Below, in pieces: positions 1-10,404 of a stretch of 64,000 nt of DNA. Under the pieces are notes generated by a model. The model did no database searches, had not been told where the DNA came from, and saw only the letters and a list, made by a program, of their open reading frames with translations. The DNA lies in contig NC_133110.1 of assembly GCF_022965805.1 (NCBI RefSeq), positions 30,500,668 through 30,564,667 on the forward strand, read 5' to 3'. Position 1 is the first letter of the stretch; each line of letters starts with the position of its first letter. Source of the DNA: Primulina eburnea (Eukaryota; Streptophyta; Magnoliopsida; Lamiales; Gesneriaceae). The position numbers and the translations under genes are program-made.

Positions 1-315
1 GAGGCTTTCTGGAATTCTTCGCCTCGGACAGTAAGTATGGCGCTCGGGCGGTAATGTTTGACCGCTCGGGCGCCGATGCTGCTAGACTCAACTTTGTCTA
101 TCTCTTGAATAATGTTCTTGTGACTTCCAAACTCACTTCCAAGCATCAAAAACCCTCCAGCACTTTGCACCTCGCTCGTAAGACCTTCTTCATTGCTCAT
201 AAGTCCGTGCAACGCTTCCTTGAACTTCTTCAATCGTTCTCTCGTGATTGGTCCCTCCGGAAATTCCAAAGGGTCCCATGCTTTCCTTGGAGCCTGACCA
301 TCCGTGTTCGCATCA
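1..315 (-). repeat. 3' LTR of gypsy A1 (partial at window edge)
   Basis: It matches 14671-14989, the distal part of the A1 5' LTR, with about 4% differences. Its inner boundary ends in CA at 315, followed by the complement of a purine tract. It contains one pair of the decamer CGCTCGGGCG (41-50 and 63-72). The pol reading frame continues through it to the window edge. Confidence 0.9.
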
Positions 316-328
316 TCCTCCCCTTCTT
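316..328 (-). other. Polypurine tract of gypsy A1
   Basis: On the minus strand this reads AAGAAGGGGAGGA directly before the LTR start TGATGCG. It is the expected primer for plus-strand DNA synthesis and is also translated as part of the integrase tail. Confidence 0.8.
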
Positions 329-884
329 GAAAAGGATTTGTCCTCAAATCCAGCTCATCACCTACATCAAACAACGACAAGTCACTAACATTAAAAGTAG
401 AACTCACGTTATACTCACCTGTTAGATCGAGTTTGTAGGCATTGTCATTGATCCTTTCAAGGCCTTGAAATGGTCCATCGCCCCTAGGTAATAGCTTTGA
501 ATGTCTTTTCTCGGGGAACCTCTCCTTCCTCTAGTGTAACCACACCCAATCTCCCTTCTCAAATATCACTTTCTTCTTTCCCTTGTTGGCTTGCTTGGGA
601 TTTTGCTCATTCTTCTTTTCAATATTGGCCTTGTCCTTTTCATGCAAACCCCTAAAAAATTCAGCTTTCTTTTTGCCATCCATGTTTAACCTTTCACTCA
701 CAGGTAAAGACATCAAATCCAACGGAGTCAAAGGATTAAAACCATAAACAATCTCAAATGGAGAATAATTCGTAGTTGAATGCGTGCAACGATTATACGC
801 AAACTCTACAAATGGTAAACAATCTTCCCAATTCTTTAAGTTCTTTTTAAGAATAGCAAGCAAAAGTGTTCGTAAAGTTCTATT

Positions 885-1824
885 GGCCAATCTCGAATAG
901 CACTTACCTTATCTTCATCAACTTGTATCCCCTTGAGCTTACCACAAAACCAAGAAAGACAAGTTTGTTTGTACAAAAATCACACTTCTTTAAGTTAGCT
1001 TACAAATTTTCAGCCATTAATGTGATTAGTACAAATCTCAAGTGATTAACATGCTCATCCAAGCTCTTTCTATACACTAGAATATCATCAAAGTAAACAA
1101 CAACAAACTTCCCTATGTATGCACGCAAGACATGGTTCATTAACCTCATAATGGTGCTAGGAGCGTTAGTTAAGCCAAAAGGCATGGCCATCCACTCATA
1201 TAACCCGTATTTGGTTTTAAAAGCAGTTTTTCACTCATCACCTTCTCTCATCCTAATTTGGTGATAACCACTCTTCAAATCAATTTATCTAAAGATACAA
1301 GCACCATGCAACTCATCTAACATATCATCTAGTCTAGGTATGGGATGCCTATACTTAATGGTTATGTTATTGATTGCCCTACAATCTACACACATATGCC
1401 ATGAGCCATCTTTCTTAGGAACTAATAAAACAGGCACCGCACAAGGTGACATGGACTCACGCACAAAACCCCTATCTAACAACTCACTTACCTGCCGTTG
1501 AAGCTCCTTCGTCTCCTTCGGATTACTCCTATAAGCTGGACGATTTGGCAATTCACTCCCGGGCACCAAATCAATTTGGTGCTCAATCCCCCTCAATGGT
1601 GGTAGTCCTTGAGGTAGTTCCTCCGGAAATATATCATCAAATTCCTGCAAGAGTGAAACAAAGTGCTCGGAAGGGACCCGGCTATATCACTTGTGTTAAG
1701 GAGGATCTCCTTGTAAAGAATCAACACAAGTGGTTCATGTTTGTGCATAAATTGCTTCAACTCACCTTTTTGGGCCATATAGGATTTTCTTTTGGCCTCT
1801 TTCCTCTCATTTTTTTTTGTATGG
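885..1824 (-). pseudogene. A1 reverse transcriptase remnant with linker
   Basis: The minus-strand frames cover, in order, a linker ending in DIAGSLPS (1593-1778), the RT fingers (1285-1650: [76 protein letters not shown]), and the palm with [10 protein letters not shown] and the catalytic box [11 protein letters not shown] (1000-1191). The start of the thumb follows (FLGFVV-like, about 890-1000). The pieces are separated by frameshifts near 1645 and by a stop at about 1285, where a serine-lysine pair expected before the IDLKSGYHQ motif is altered. RNase H is absent, because the sequence jumps from the thumb to a late integrase segment near 890. This is Ty3/gypsy RT, closest in my recollection to CRM. 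It is dead. Confidence 0.85.
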
Positions 1825-3480
1825 CTATCTCACTCTTTTGATCATTTTTTTTTTAGCCAATTCTTTTTTATTCTTCAAGGCCACCTCACTTTTTAATTCA
1901 CTCTTTTTTTCGGCCTCATCTCTCTTCTTTTTTTTCAATTGGTCCTCCAACACTTGCTTTGAGGACAAAGGAAGTAATAAAATGGTTTCTTTCTTCAATA
2001 CAAAAGAGTACTTATTCTTGTATCCATCATGTGCCACCCTCCTATCGTATTGCCAAGGCCTACCCAACAAGATATGACATGCATGCATGGGTACCATATC
2101 ACACAAAACCTCATCCACATACTTCCCAATAGAAAAAGGAACTAGCACTTGTTTTGTTACATTCACTTCCGCACAATCATTCAACCATTGAAGACTATAT
2201 GGTCGAGGGTGTTTTAGTGTAGGTAAACCCAATTTCTCTACCATTTCAACACTAGCCACATTAGTACAACTCCCCCCATCTATGATTAAGTTGCAAACCC
2301 TTTGATTCACAAAACACCTAGTATGGAACAAGTTCTCTCTTTGGTTAGTCTCCTCCTCCTTGACTTGGGCACTCATGATACGCCTAGTTACTAGTGCTTC
2401 ACCTACAACCGCCTCATATCCCTCATCAGGATCCTCTAACACAGGCATCTCATCATCGTCACTCTCACTTTGGGACTCATATTCACCATAGTCATTTAAA
2501 ATCATCACCCTTTTATTAGGACATTCACTAGAAATATGCCCTAACCCTTGACACCTAAAACATTTAACATCTCTAGATCGATTAGAAGAAGTTTCAGATT
2601 TACCTTGTACTCCTTGCTTAGGCGCCTCTGGTTTGGTCTCAAATTTGGGCTTGGTCATGATATTATTCTCCTCACGCTTCACCACATTTGATCTCCAAGA
2701 AGATGATGAACCCCCAGTTTGATTGGTGCGGCCAACTCCACGCCTTTTGAGTTGTTGCTCCACTTTTATGGTCATTTGCACCATCTCGTCTAGATCCAAG
2801 TAGTGCTTAAGCTCCACTTGATCTTGAATTTCCCTGTTCAAACCACAAAGAAAACGTGCCATAGTCGCCTCACTATCCTCCTCAATGTTTGCCCTAATCA
2901 TGACTACCTCCATTTCCTTATAGTAGTCCTCAACACTCTTCACCCCTTGCCTTAAAGTTTGTAACCTCTTAAACATCTCCCTATAGTAGTGATTGGGCAC
3001 AAACCTTTTTCTCATCACTCTTTTCATCTCATCCCAAGACTCAATAGGTCTCTCTTTATACCTCCTTCTAGTGGTCAATAATTGATCCCACCAAATAAGA
3101 GCATAGTCTAAGAATTCCACCACCGCCAACCTCACCTTCTTTTGTTCGGAGTAGTGGTGACATTCAAACACAAACTCTACCCTCTTTTCCCACTCTAAAT
3201 ACGCCTCCGGGTCAGATTTCCCATGGAACGATGGAATTTTCATCTTAATGCTACCCATGTTACCATCTTCCCTATCCCCATCATATCTACCCCGTACGAC
3301 TTCTCTTTTTCCCCTACCGTATCCTCTACCTCTTCCATTCATACCCCAATTCTCATTTTGACTCTCCTCATCACCACCCAAATCATACTCCTCATCCTCT
3401 CTACTCAAATCCTTAGGTTTAGACTTACTCCTACTAACACCAACCTCAAGCCTATCCAACCTTTCATGTAACGACTCCAT
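1825..3480 (-). pseudogene. A1 Gag-protease (551 codons), frameshifted before RT
   Basis: Starting at an ATG (3478-3480), this reads an Arg/Gly-rich N-terminus, a retrotransposon Gag domain from about residue 80 (IPSFHGKSDPEAYLEWEKRV, FLDYALIWWDQL, WDEMKRVMRKRFVPNHYYRE), and a CCHC zinc knuckle at about 306-321 (CFRCQGLGHISSEC). An aspartic protease follows, with its active site IIDGGSCTN near residue 400, and then a lysine/glutamate-rich tail. Gag assembles the particle, the knuckle binds RNA, and the protease cuts the polyprotein. The frame ends just after a homopolymer run (A10 on the coding strand, about 1843-1852), where the RT frame would be entered, so a length change in that run is the likely cause of the break. 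The protease uses DGG rather than the DTG or DSG seen in the other families here, as is common in this lineage. Confidence 0.85.
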
Positions 3481-4179
3481 TTAGGTCGACTTCATCCTAC
3501 TAAAATGCCCAAATAACACCTCCATTTGTACCTTAGACGACCCCGGGTTCGAACTATCTCCTACCTCCCTCTCCATCTAATTTCAAATATGTACCTGCAA
3601 GAAAACGTTAGTAGAAACAAAATAATCCTCACCCAAATGCTCACGGCCACTCCAAAGAAATTCACTCGTCTTTTCTCTCAATTTTTTTTTTGCTCACAAC
3701 AAAAAATCACTAGCCACTCCAAAGAAATAACACTCACACTCAAATGTTTCCACTCGAATTTGATGCTTCTCTCGAAGTTGTGTTCAAGCTTTGTATTTGA
3801 GTATATCAAACAATCAAGTTCCAACTTGTGAACAAATGCGACCGACTCACTTGGACTGTGTAGACAAGAAATTCGAATATATATATATATATATATATAT
3901 TTTTACTGTGAGAGGCAATTGATTATGACTCTCTAAAGAATAAAGAACAAGATATCAAAAAGAAATAATGGTGAATTTTCGAAATTTTTGTACTTTTTTT
4001 TTGACTGAGTACTACTCAAAAATCCCAAAAAAAAGACACAAACAAAATTCGAGAATCACAGATTCACGAAAAAAGTTACGAAGAACGATAGACCAAAACA
4101 GATCTGAAACAAACGAAGAAATAATACAGATCAGCAAATTTAATAACAAGATAACTTACTTGAATTTCAATAAACCTGG
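3481..4179 (-). other. A1 untranslated leader between PBS and gag
   Basis: There is no convincing gene in this stretch. It lies between the primer-binding site and the gag start and is clearly related to the A2 leader at 39856-40511: both share the stretch with TGTGAACAAATGCGACCGAC and the downstream GTGGACAAGAAATTCG-like segment. It contains an AT microsatellite at about 3876-3901 and a T-rich run near 4000. Confidence 0.7.
3876..3901. repeat. (AT)n microsatellite in the A1 leader
   Basis: About 13 perfect AT units follow GAAATTCGA. The A2 copy has a poly-T tract at the same place (about 40219), so the repeat expanded within this element. Confidence 0.9.
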
Positions 4180-4191
4180 GCTCTGATACCA
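4180..4191 (-). other. Primer-binding site of gypsy A1 (initiator tRNA-Met)
   Basis: The minus strand reads TGGTATCAGAGC, the standard plant tRNA-iMet complement, two bases from the 5' LTR end. Confidence 0.92.
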
Positions 4192-4193
4192 AA

Positions 4194-4381
4194 TGATGTG
4201 AATCTTTGTACGAACGAATAGCAAACACGATTAAAATCAAATAGCGCCCTCAATTCAATAACGAACAAAGAATCGTTGTTGTCCCGATCTTTTGAATCAA
4301 GTGTTTGTGTGTTGTTATTTTCACCTCTAAACTATAAAAAGTCTAGCAACAAATAATCACGAGATAAACAACCGAGATTAT
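4194..4381 (-). repeat. 5' LTR of gypsy A1, segment 1 (PBS side)
   Basis: In plus-strand view it begins TGATGTGAATC and is related to the A2 LTR start at 36705. It is interrupted at 4381 by Copia-1 and resumes at 14302. The last five bases, ATTAT, are the target-site duplication. Confidence 0.9.
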
Positions 4382-6457
4382 TGAAAGCGGACCGGTTACG
4401 GTGGCCGGAAACGCAACGGAAGCAAAAATTTTAAATTTTTAGAGCAAAATTTCGGCCACCCCTTATTTGTGCAATATTTACATTCAAACACCATAATACA
4501 TACATAGGGTGTTCAAGTGATTTACCTATCAACCCCTTAGAGTTGATGAATGGCACCAACTAAAGTATAAATACTTTAGCTCTTCTTGGTTGAAAAATCT
4601 ACAAGCTTCCACCTCCAATCCTCCAAGAATTAGGCCCACCACAAGCTATGTAAACCCCTTCAAGTTTTGCACTAGAAAAACTTGAAGATTTTTCAAAGAG
4701 AAGATTTTATTCTCCAAGAAATGAAGAACAAAAGAGAAGAAAAATATGGAGAGAAAATCCCTTCCAATTTTCGGCCATGTGATGTGTTAGGGAGAGTGGG
4801 AGAATAGCCTAGGTATTGTGAAAAGTTGTCTCTCAAAAGTTGCATGTCTTTTGAATATTTTAATAAAAAGTAATCAAGGCTCTTCACCTCCCAAGCATGC
4901 AATCCCTACATGTCTCACTTATATATTATATGGTTTTTAACACATTAAAAACCATAGACTAAATTTTTATTATCTCAAACACATTTGAGATTAATTAAAT
5001 ATTACTTGATTTTACTCAAGTCCCACTAGTTAAATAATTATTTAAATTGAGCTCTACAAGACTCAATATTATTTAATTAATTCAACACTTGAATTAATTT
5101 AATTATTTAGACTCTACTAGGTCCACTAGTGTTTAATTAATTCAACACTTGAATTAATTTAATTTAGTCCACAATAATGTTTATGAAAATCACAATTTTC
5201 AACTATATTATTTACTTGGCCAAATTTTAATCTTAGGAGCACTTCCATAAATTAAAATTTATATTTCTCTCTTAGAAGTCATACTTCTATTTTCTTTACG
5301 CTTATAAACACATTTATAAGCCGTTCAACACATTGAACTATTTTACTTCTCTTCGGGATTTACAAAGCAAGTACTTGTGTGGCCCTCAATGGTTCATTGA
5401 TACAACTAGCCGTGGGTTCACATCTCTATGTGATTCGGACTAAGCATGTCCTTATTCGAGCATACCCCAATTGTTCCATTCTTACTTATCAACTCCTTGA
5501 TAGTAAGAACGTTAGAACTCAAGTCTGATAGTACCCAACCAATCACGTTAAACGCCTAGCAGCATCGCTTACGTGATTCCCTAGGTATCACATGATAGTG
5601 CCTGCAAGAACCATTCAATTATGGTTAGCGTACAGTACGGTCCCTTCAACTCATATATCCCGACCGATTCGACAACTATTGGTCTATCGAGAGTTGTCAA
5701 TGAATCGATACTATGTGTCATGTCGTGGTTGCATCGATGGTGTAATCTATGAAACCCCTTTCATAATTACCACCATACTCTGATCAGAGATTTCAACCCA
5801 CACATACATGAAAAACACATAGGATATCCATACCCGTAGGTAAGCGGTGAATCCCCGGCTACAATGCATCGACTCCTATATGTTTCGCCGTAACACCCAA
5901 CCTTGCCACCTGATGACCCCATAAGAGTCGGTAAACAAGTCAAAGTGAAACGCTAGCATATAGAGTCTCAATGTTGTCCCGGGTCATAAGGACTAATGGT
6001 GTACAACCATAAACTAGGACTTTTCCACTCGATAAGTGAGAACCACTTGGAAAGTCCTTTATAGAGGGTTGTTCAGTGCACTTTACCAGGAGCACCTATC
6101 TGCATGCTCGGACATCACAATGTCCCCTACCAATGAAACATGGTACTCACATCGCAGATACTAGTCTCTAACTCGAGCGGCCTTTATCCTTCTTAGTGGC
6201 GGCTGAATCGACTAGGAACGGTTTAGAATATACAGTATTTCAAATATGAGTTTCATGATACTCATCATATGAGCATCTCATATTCTTTCTACTATTTGTA
6301 TATTCAAGGACTTTATCTATGCAACAAGCATGGGTATAAAGATAAAGATGCGCCAAATTAATAAATTGAAATATTATTAAAATAAAGATCGTTTATACAA
6401 AGAGTTTCATTGTGAACAGTCGGCCAACACTTGGCTCGACGTGCACCTACTCTAACA
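4382..6457 (-). repeat. 3' LTR of Copia-1
   Basis: It is 2076 bp, starting TGAAAGCGGACC and ending TCTAACA in plus-strand view, and the same length as the partner LTR at 12226. It holds no element gene. Short open frames in it, such as 5592-5783, recur in every copy only because the LTR itself is conserved. Confidence 0.95.
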
Positions 6458-6468
6458 ATCTCCCACCT
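6458..6468 (-). other. Polypurine tract of Copia-1
   Basis: The minus strand reads AGGTGGGAGAT against the LTR end TGTTAGAG. The stop codon of pol lies a few bases upstream. Confidence 0.8.
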
Positions 6469-6471
6469 GCA

Positions 6472-9400
6472 CTAGAGCCAACTACCTATATGCTTTAGAC
6501 CCATTGATTCGCGATGCTTCTCGAACGATGGTCCTGGTAAAGGCTTAGTTAGTGGATCAGCAACATTATCTGCGGAGCCGACTTTGTCAATCACGACATC
6601 TCCTCTTTCCACGATCTCTCTGAGGATGTGGTACTTTCTCAATACGTGTTTGGACTTCTGATGAGACCTTGGCTCCTTCGCCTGAGCTATGGCTCCCGTG
6701 TTGTCGCACATCACCGGGATAGGAGCAACTCCATTTGGAATGACGCCCAACTCTTGGACGAAATTCCTAATCCAAACAGCCTCCTTTGCTGCAGCCGATG
6801 CAGCAATGTATTCTGCCTCAGTGGTGGAATCCGCAGTACTGTCTTGCTTGGAACTCTTCCAAGAGACAGCACCACCATTGAGCATGAATATGAATCCGGA
6901 GGTTGACTTCGAGTCATCAACATCGCTTTGGAAGCTAGAGTCGGTATAGCCTTCCAATTTTAGTTCTCCACCCCCATAGACCAAAAACAACTTATTGGTC
7001 CTTCTCAAATACTTGAGGATGTCTTTCACAGCTTTCCAGTGTGGAAGACCAGGGTTGGATTGATATCTACTCACTACACTTAGTGCAAATGCCACGTCAG
7101 GACGTGTAGATATCATCCCATACATGATACTACCAATAGCCGAAGCATACGGAATTCGTGTCATCGCCGCTATCTCTGCATCAGTCTTGGGAGACATAGA
7201 CTTGGATAGGGACACGCCATGACACATTGGTAGATGTCCTCTCTTGGACTCATCGATCGAGAACCGCTTCACGATGGTATCAATGTATGTGGACTGGGTG
7301 AGACCAAGCAATCTTCTTGATCTATCTCTATAGATCTGTATTCCCAATACAAAAGATGCTTCACCCAAGTCCTGCATTGAGAACTTACTTGCTAACCATA
7401 TCTTTGTTGATTGCAACATTCCTACATCATTCCCAATGAGCAGAATGTCATCAACATAAAGAACAAGGAATGTCACAGCACTCCCACTGACCTTCTTATA
7501 CACACAGGGTTCCTCAGGATTCTTAGTAAAACCAAACTCTTTGATTGTACTATCGAATCTGAGGTTCCAGCTCCTCGATGCCTGCTTAAGACCATAAATA
7601 GATCTTTGAAGTTTGCATACCATATGCTCACTTCCGATGGATGTGAACCCTTCAGGTTGAGACATGTAAATTTCTTCCTTAATATCCCCATTAAGGAAGG
7701 CTGTCTTCACATCCATCTGCCATATCTCATAGTCATACCATGCAGCTATGGCTAGCAATATCCTAATGGACTTGAACATCGCAACTGGAGAAAAGGTTTC
7801 CTCATAGTCAACACCTTGTCTTTGAGTATACCCTTTTGCTACCAATCGCGCCTTGAAGGTCAATACCTTCCCATCCGCCCCAAGTTTCCTCTTGTAAATC
7901 CATTTACACCCTATGGGAACAGTTCCCTCAGGTGGATCCACAAGATTCCACACTTGGTTCGAATGCATGGAATTCATCTCAGATTCCATTGCTTCAAGCC
8001 ACTTGGATGAATCAGCATCCGATAACGCTTCTTTGAAGGTCCTTGGATCACATCCAAGATTAGGCTCATCATGGCCCTCTTCAAGAAGTAGACCATACCT
8101 CATAGGTGGTCTCGAGACCCTCTCGGATCTCCTAGGAGCTTGTATCTCCTCACTTAGCTCATTGGGTGTGGGTTCTACAACTGTGGGTGCCTCTCGAACC
8201 TCTTCGAGTTCTATCATCTCGCCTTTTCTATCTAATAGAAATTCCTTTTCCAAAAAGGTTGCGTTCCTAGAAACAAACACCTTTGTTTCTTGGGGATGAT
8301 AGAAATAATATCCAATGGAATTTCTTGGATATCCCACAAAGTAGCATAAAATGGATCGACTATCCAATTTATCTCCCACTGTCTGCTTCACATAAGCAGG
8401 ACACCCCCATATTCTAAGATAAGAATACTTGGGAGGCTTACCCATCCATATCTCATATGGAGTCTTGTCAACTGCCTTTGTATGGACATTGTTCAACAAC
8501 AGTGCCGCTGTTTCAAGCGCATATCCCCAAAAGAATGGCGGCAACTCCGTGAACCCCATCATAGACCGAACCATGTCCATCAAAGTCCGGTTACGACGCT
8601 CCGAAACACCATTTAACTGCGGTGTAGCGGGCGGAGTCCACTGCGAGAGAATCCCATTCTCTCTAAGATACTCTTGGAACTCGGCACTCAAGTACTCACC
8701 ACCTCGATCCGATCGAAGTGTCTTGATGCTTCGTCCCAATTGCTTCTCTACTTCACTTCTGAATTCTTTGAACCTTTCAAAGGCTTCAGACTTGTATTTC
8801 ATCAAATACACATACCCATACCTCGAATGGTCATCGGTAAAGGTGATGAAGTAGGCATGTCCATGCTTAGTGGTGATGCTAAGCGGACCGCACACATCGG
8901 TATGGATCAAATCCAATAACCCTTTGGCTCGCTCCGCATGGCCCTTAAAGGGAATTTTGGTCATCTTTCCTTTCAGACAGGATTCACAAGTCGTGAGAGC
9001 GTTAATATCAGACATATCAAACATGCCAACTCCCACTAGCTTGTTCATCCTTCTTGAGGAAATATGTCCTAATCGAGCATGCCATAATTGTGCCGAATTA
9101 AGAGTATCTTGTTTGCGCTTATTTGTTGTTGTTATCGTTTGGACATTGTTAAGTGGAATATCTTTTAATTTTAAGGTGTAGAGATTGTTTTCAAGTTCAC
9201 CCGTACGAACTAAACATTCATTCTTGTAAATATTGCAAACACCTTTGCCAAATAAACAAGAAAATCCATCAATATCAAGCATAGAAATGGAAATAATGTT
9301 TTTAACCAAGTCTGGTACATACAAAACATCTCTCAAAACAAGCTTAAAATCATTGTTCAATATTAAATAAACATCTCCTACGGCTTTGGCAGCAACCCTT

Positions 9401-10404
9401 GCTCCATTGCCCATCCTCAGGAAGGTCTCACCCTCTCGGAGCCTCCTACTTCTTCCCATCACCTGCAAATCATTACAGAGATGTGAGCCACAGCCGGTAT
9501 CTAATACCCAAGAAGTAGAATTAATCGAGATATTTACTTCAATATAGAACATACCCTTGCCAGAACCCTTCTGCGCAAGATATTCCCTGCAGTTACGCCT
9601 CCAATGTCCAGGCTTCTAGCAGTGGTGACAGATGTCAACAGTCTTCTCAGCCTTGGCTGGCGCGGCTGCCACTACGGGACTCGGAGTCTGCCTCTTCAAG
9701 GGCTCGCTCTTCTTGGGGCGCTGGAAAGAACGCTTCTTTCCCTTCCCATGTGGACCGGTCTTCGTGCCAGATGAAGAGCCCACATAAAGAACCTGCTTCT
9801 CCTTTTTGATTGTGGACTCAAAGGTCACAAGCATGTTCACCAACTCTTCAAGGCTGGGCTCGAGCTTGTTCATATTGAAGTTCACAACGAAAGGATCGAA
9901 AGAGCTAGGCAGCGACAGCAGCAACACATCAGTGGTCAACTCCGAAGGCAACACCAAATCCATGCCTACGAGCTTGTCCACGAGCCCAATCAACTTTAGG
10001 CCATGCTCATGGACCGAAGTCCCATCTCGCATGCGTAAAGTGATGAGCTCCTTTACTGTGGCATGCCTCAAAGGCCGAGTCTGCTCTCCGAAGAGCTCCT
10101 TGAGGTGCATATGAATGTCAGCAGCATTCTTTGCATCCTCGAATCGCCTTTGCAGCTCATCGTTCATCGAAGCTTGCATGTAACACTTGGCCTTCAAGTC
10201 ATGGTCGCACCAATCCTTGTAGGTCTGCAGTTCCTCGGGACTGCAGTCAGTCGGAGCCTCATCAGGGGGCGACTCAGTCAGTGTGTATGCGATTCTCTCC
10301 GAATTTAGGACGATCTTTAAATTTCTTAGCCAAGTGATATAGTTTGGTCCGGTTAGAATGTGTTTTTCGAGAATTACGGAAAACGGGTTGCGAATTGATG
10401 ACAT
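6472..10404 (-). pseudogene. Copia-1 Gag-Pol, interrupted by TAG in the zinc knuckle
   Basis: The minus-strand frame begins at the ATG at 10402-10404 (MSSIRNPFSV) and runs in a single frame to 6472. Its order is Gag (UBN2 type), zinc knuckle, protease (WVLDTGCGSHLC), pre-integrase HARLGH, integrase (HTDVCGP, SDRGGEY, SERRNRT), RT (LNGDIKEEIYM, catalytic YVDD) and RNase H (GYTDSSF, TEAEYIA, CDNTGAI), which is the copia order. At 9616-9618 an AAG lysine codon in the knuckle, as found in Copia-2, is TAG. The product would stop after the second cysteine of CX2CX4HX4C, giving a truncated Gag and no Pol. The downstream 1026-codon frame looks otherwise intact. It could be a one-step loss of function, or an error to be checked by reads. 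Confidence 0.93.

Larger units (their letters stand above)
1..890 (-). pseudogene. A1 integrase C-terminus with tail read into the 3' LTR
   Basis: On the minus strand, 531-890 encodes the C-terminal part of a gypsy integrase: an [22 protein letters not shown] segment, then [15 protein letters not shown], a lysine-rich stretch and GDWVWLH. A TAG at about 531 stops it. In the same frame the sequence continues as a GDGPFQ...NAYKLDL...TFNVSDLS-like segment, passes through the polypurine tract (PFQEGEDD) and enters the LTR, where an [17 protein letters not shown] tail appears near 207-252. The frame stays open to the window edge. I see no chromodomain. A pol frame that overlaps the 3' LTR is a reported property of CRM-lineage elements. 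The catalytic core with its acidic triad is missing, because the sequence jumps at about 890 from the RT thumb to this late integrase segment. It cannot encode a working integrase. Confidence 0.8.

Noticed and set aside
5592..5783. 63-codon plus-strand frame repeated in five copia LTRs (also 13436, 16896, 53691, 61557)
   Set aside because: It recurs because the LTRs are copies of each other, it is antisense to the element and resembles no known protein. The older Copia-3 copy changes six residues without a pattern of constraint that I can judge.
6628..9181. Many plus-strand frames opposite copia pol
   Set aside because: Shadows of the minus-strand gag-pol; the same holds for frames opposite B, C and D pol.
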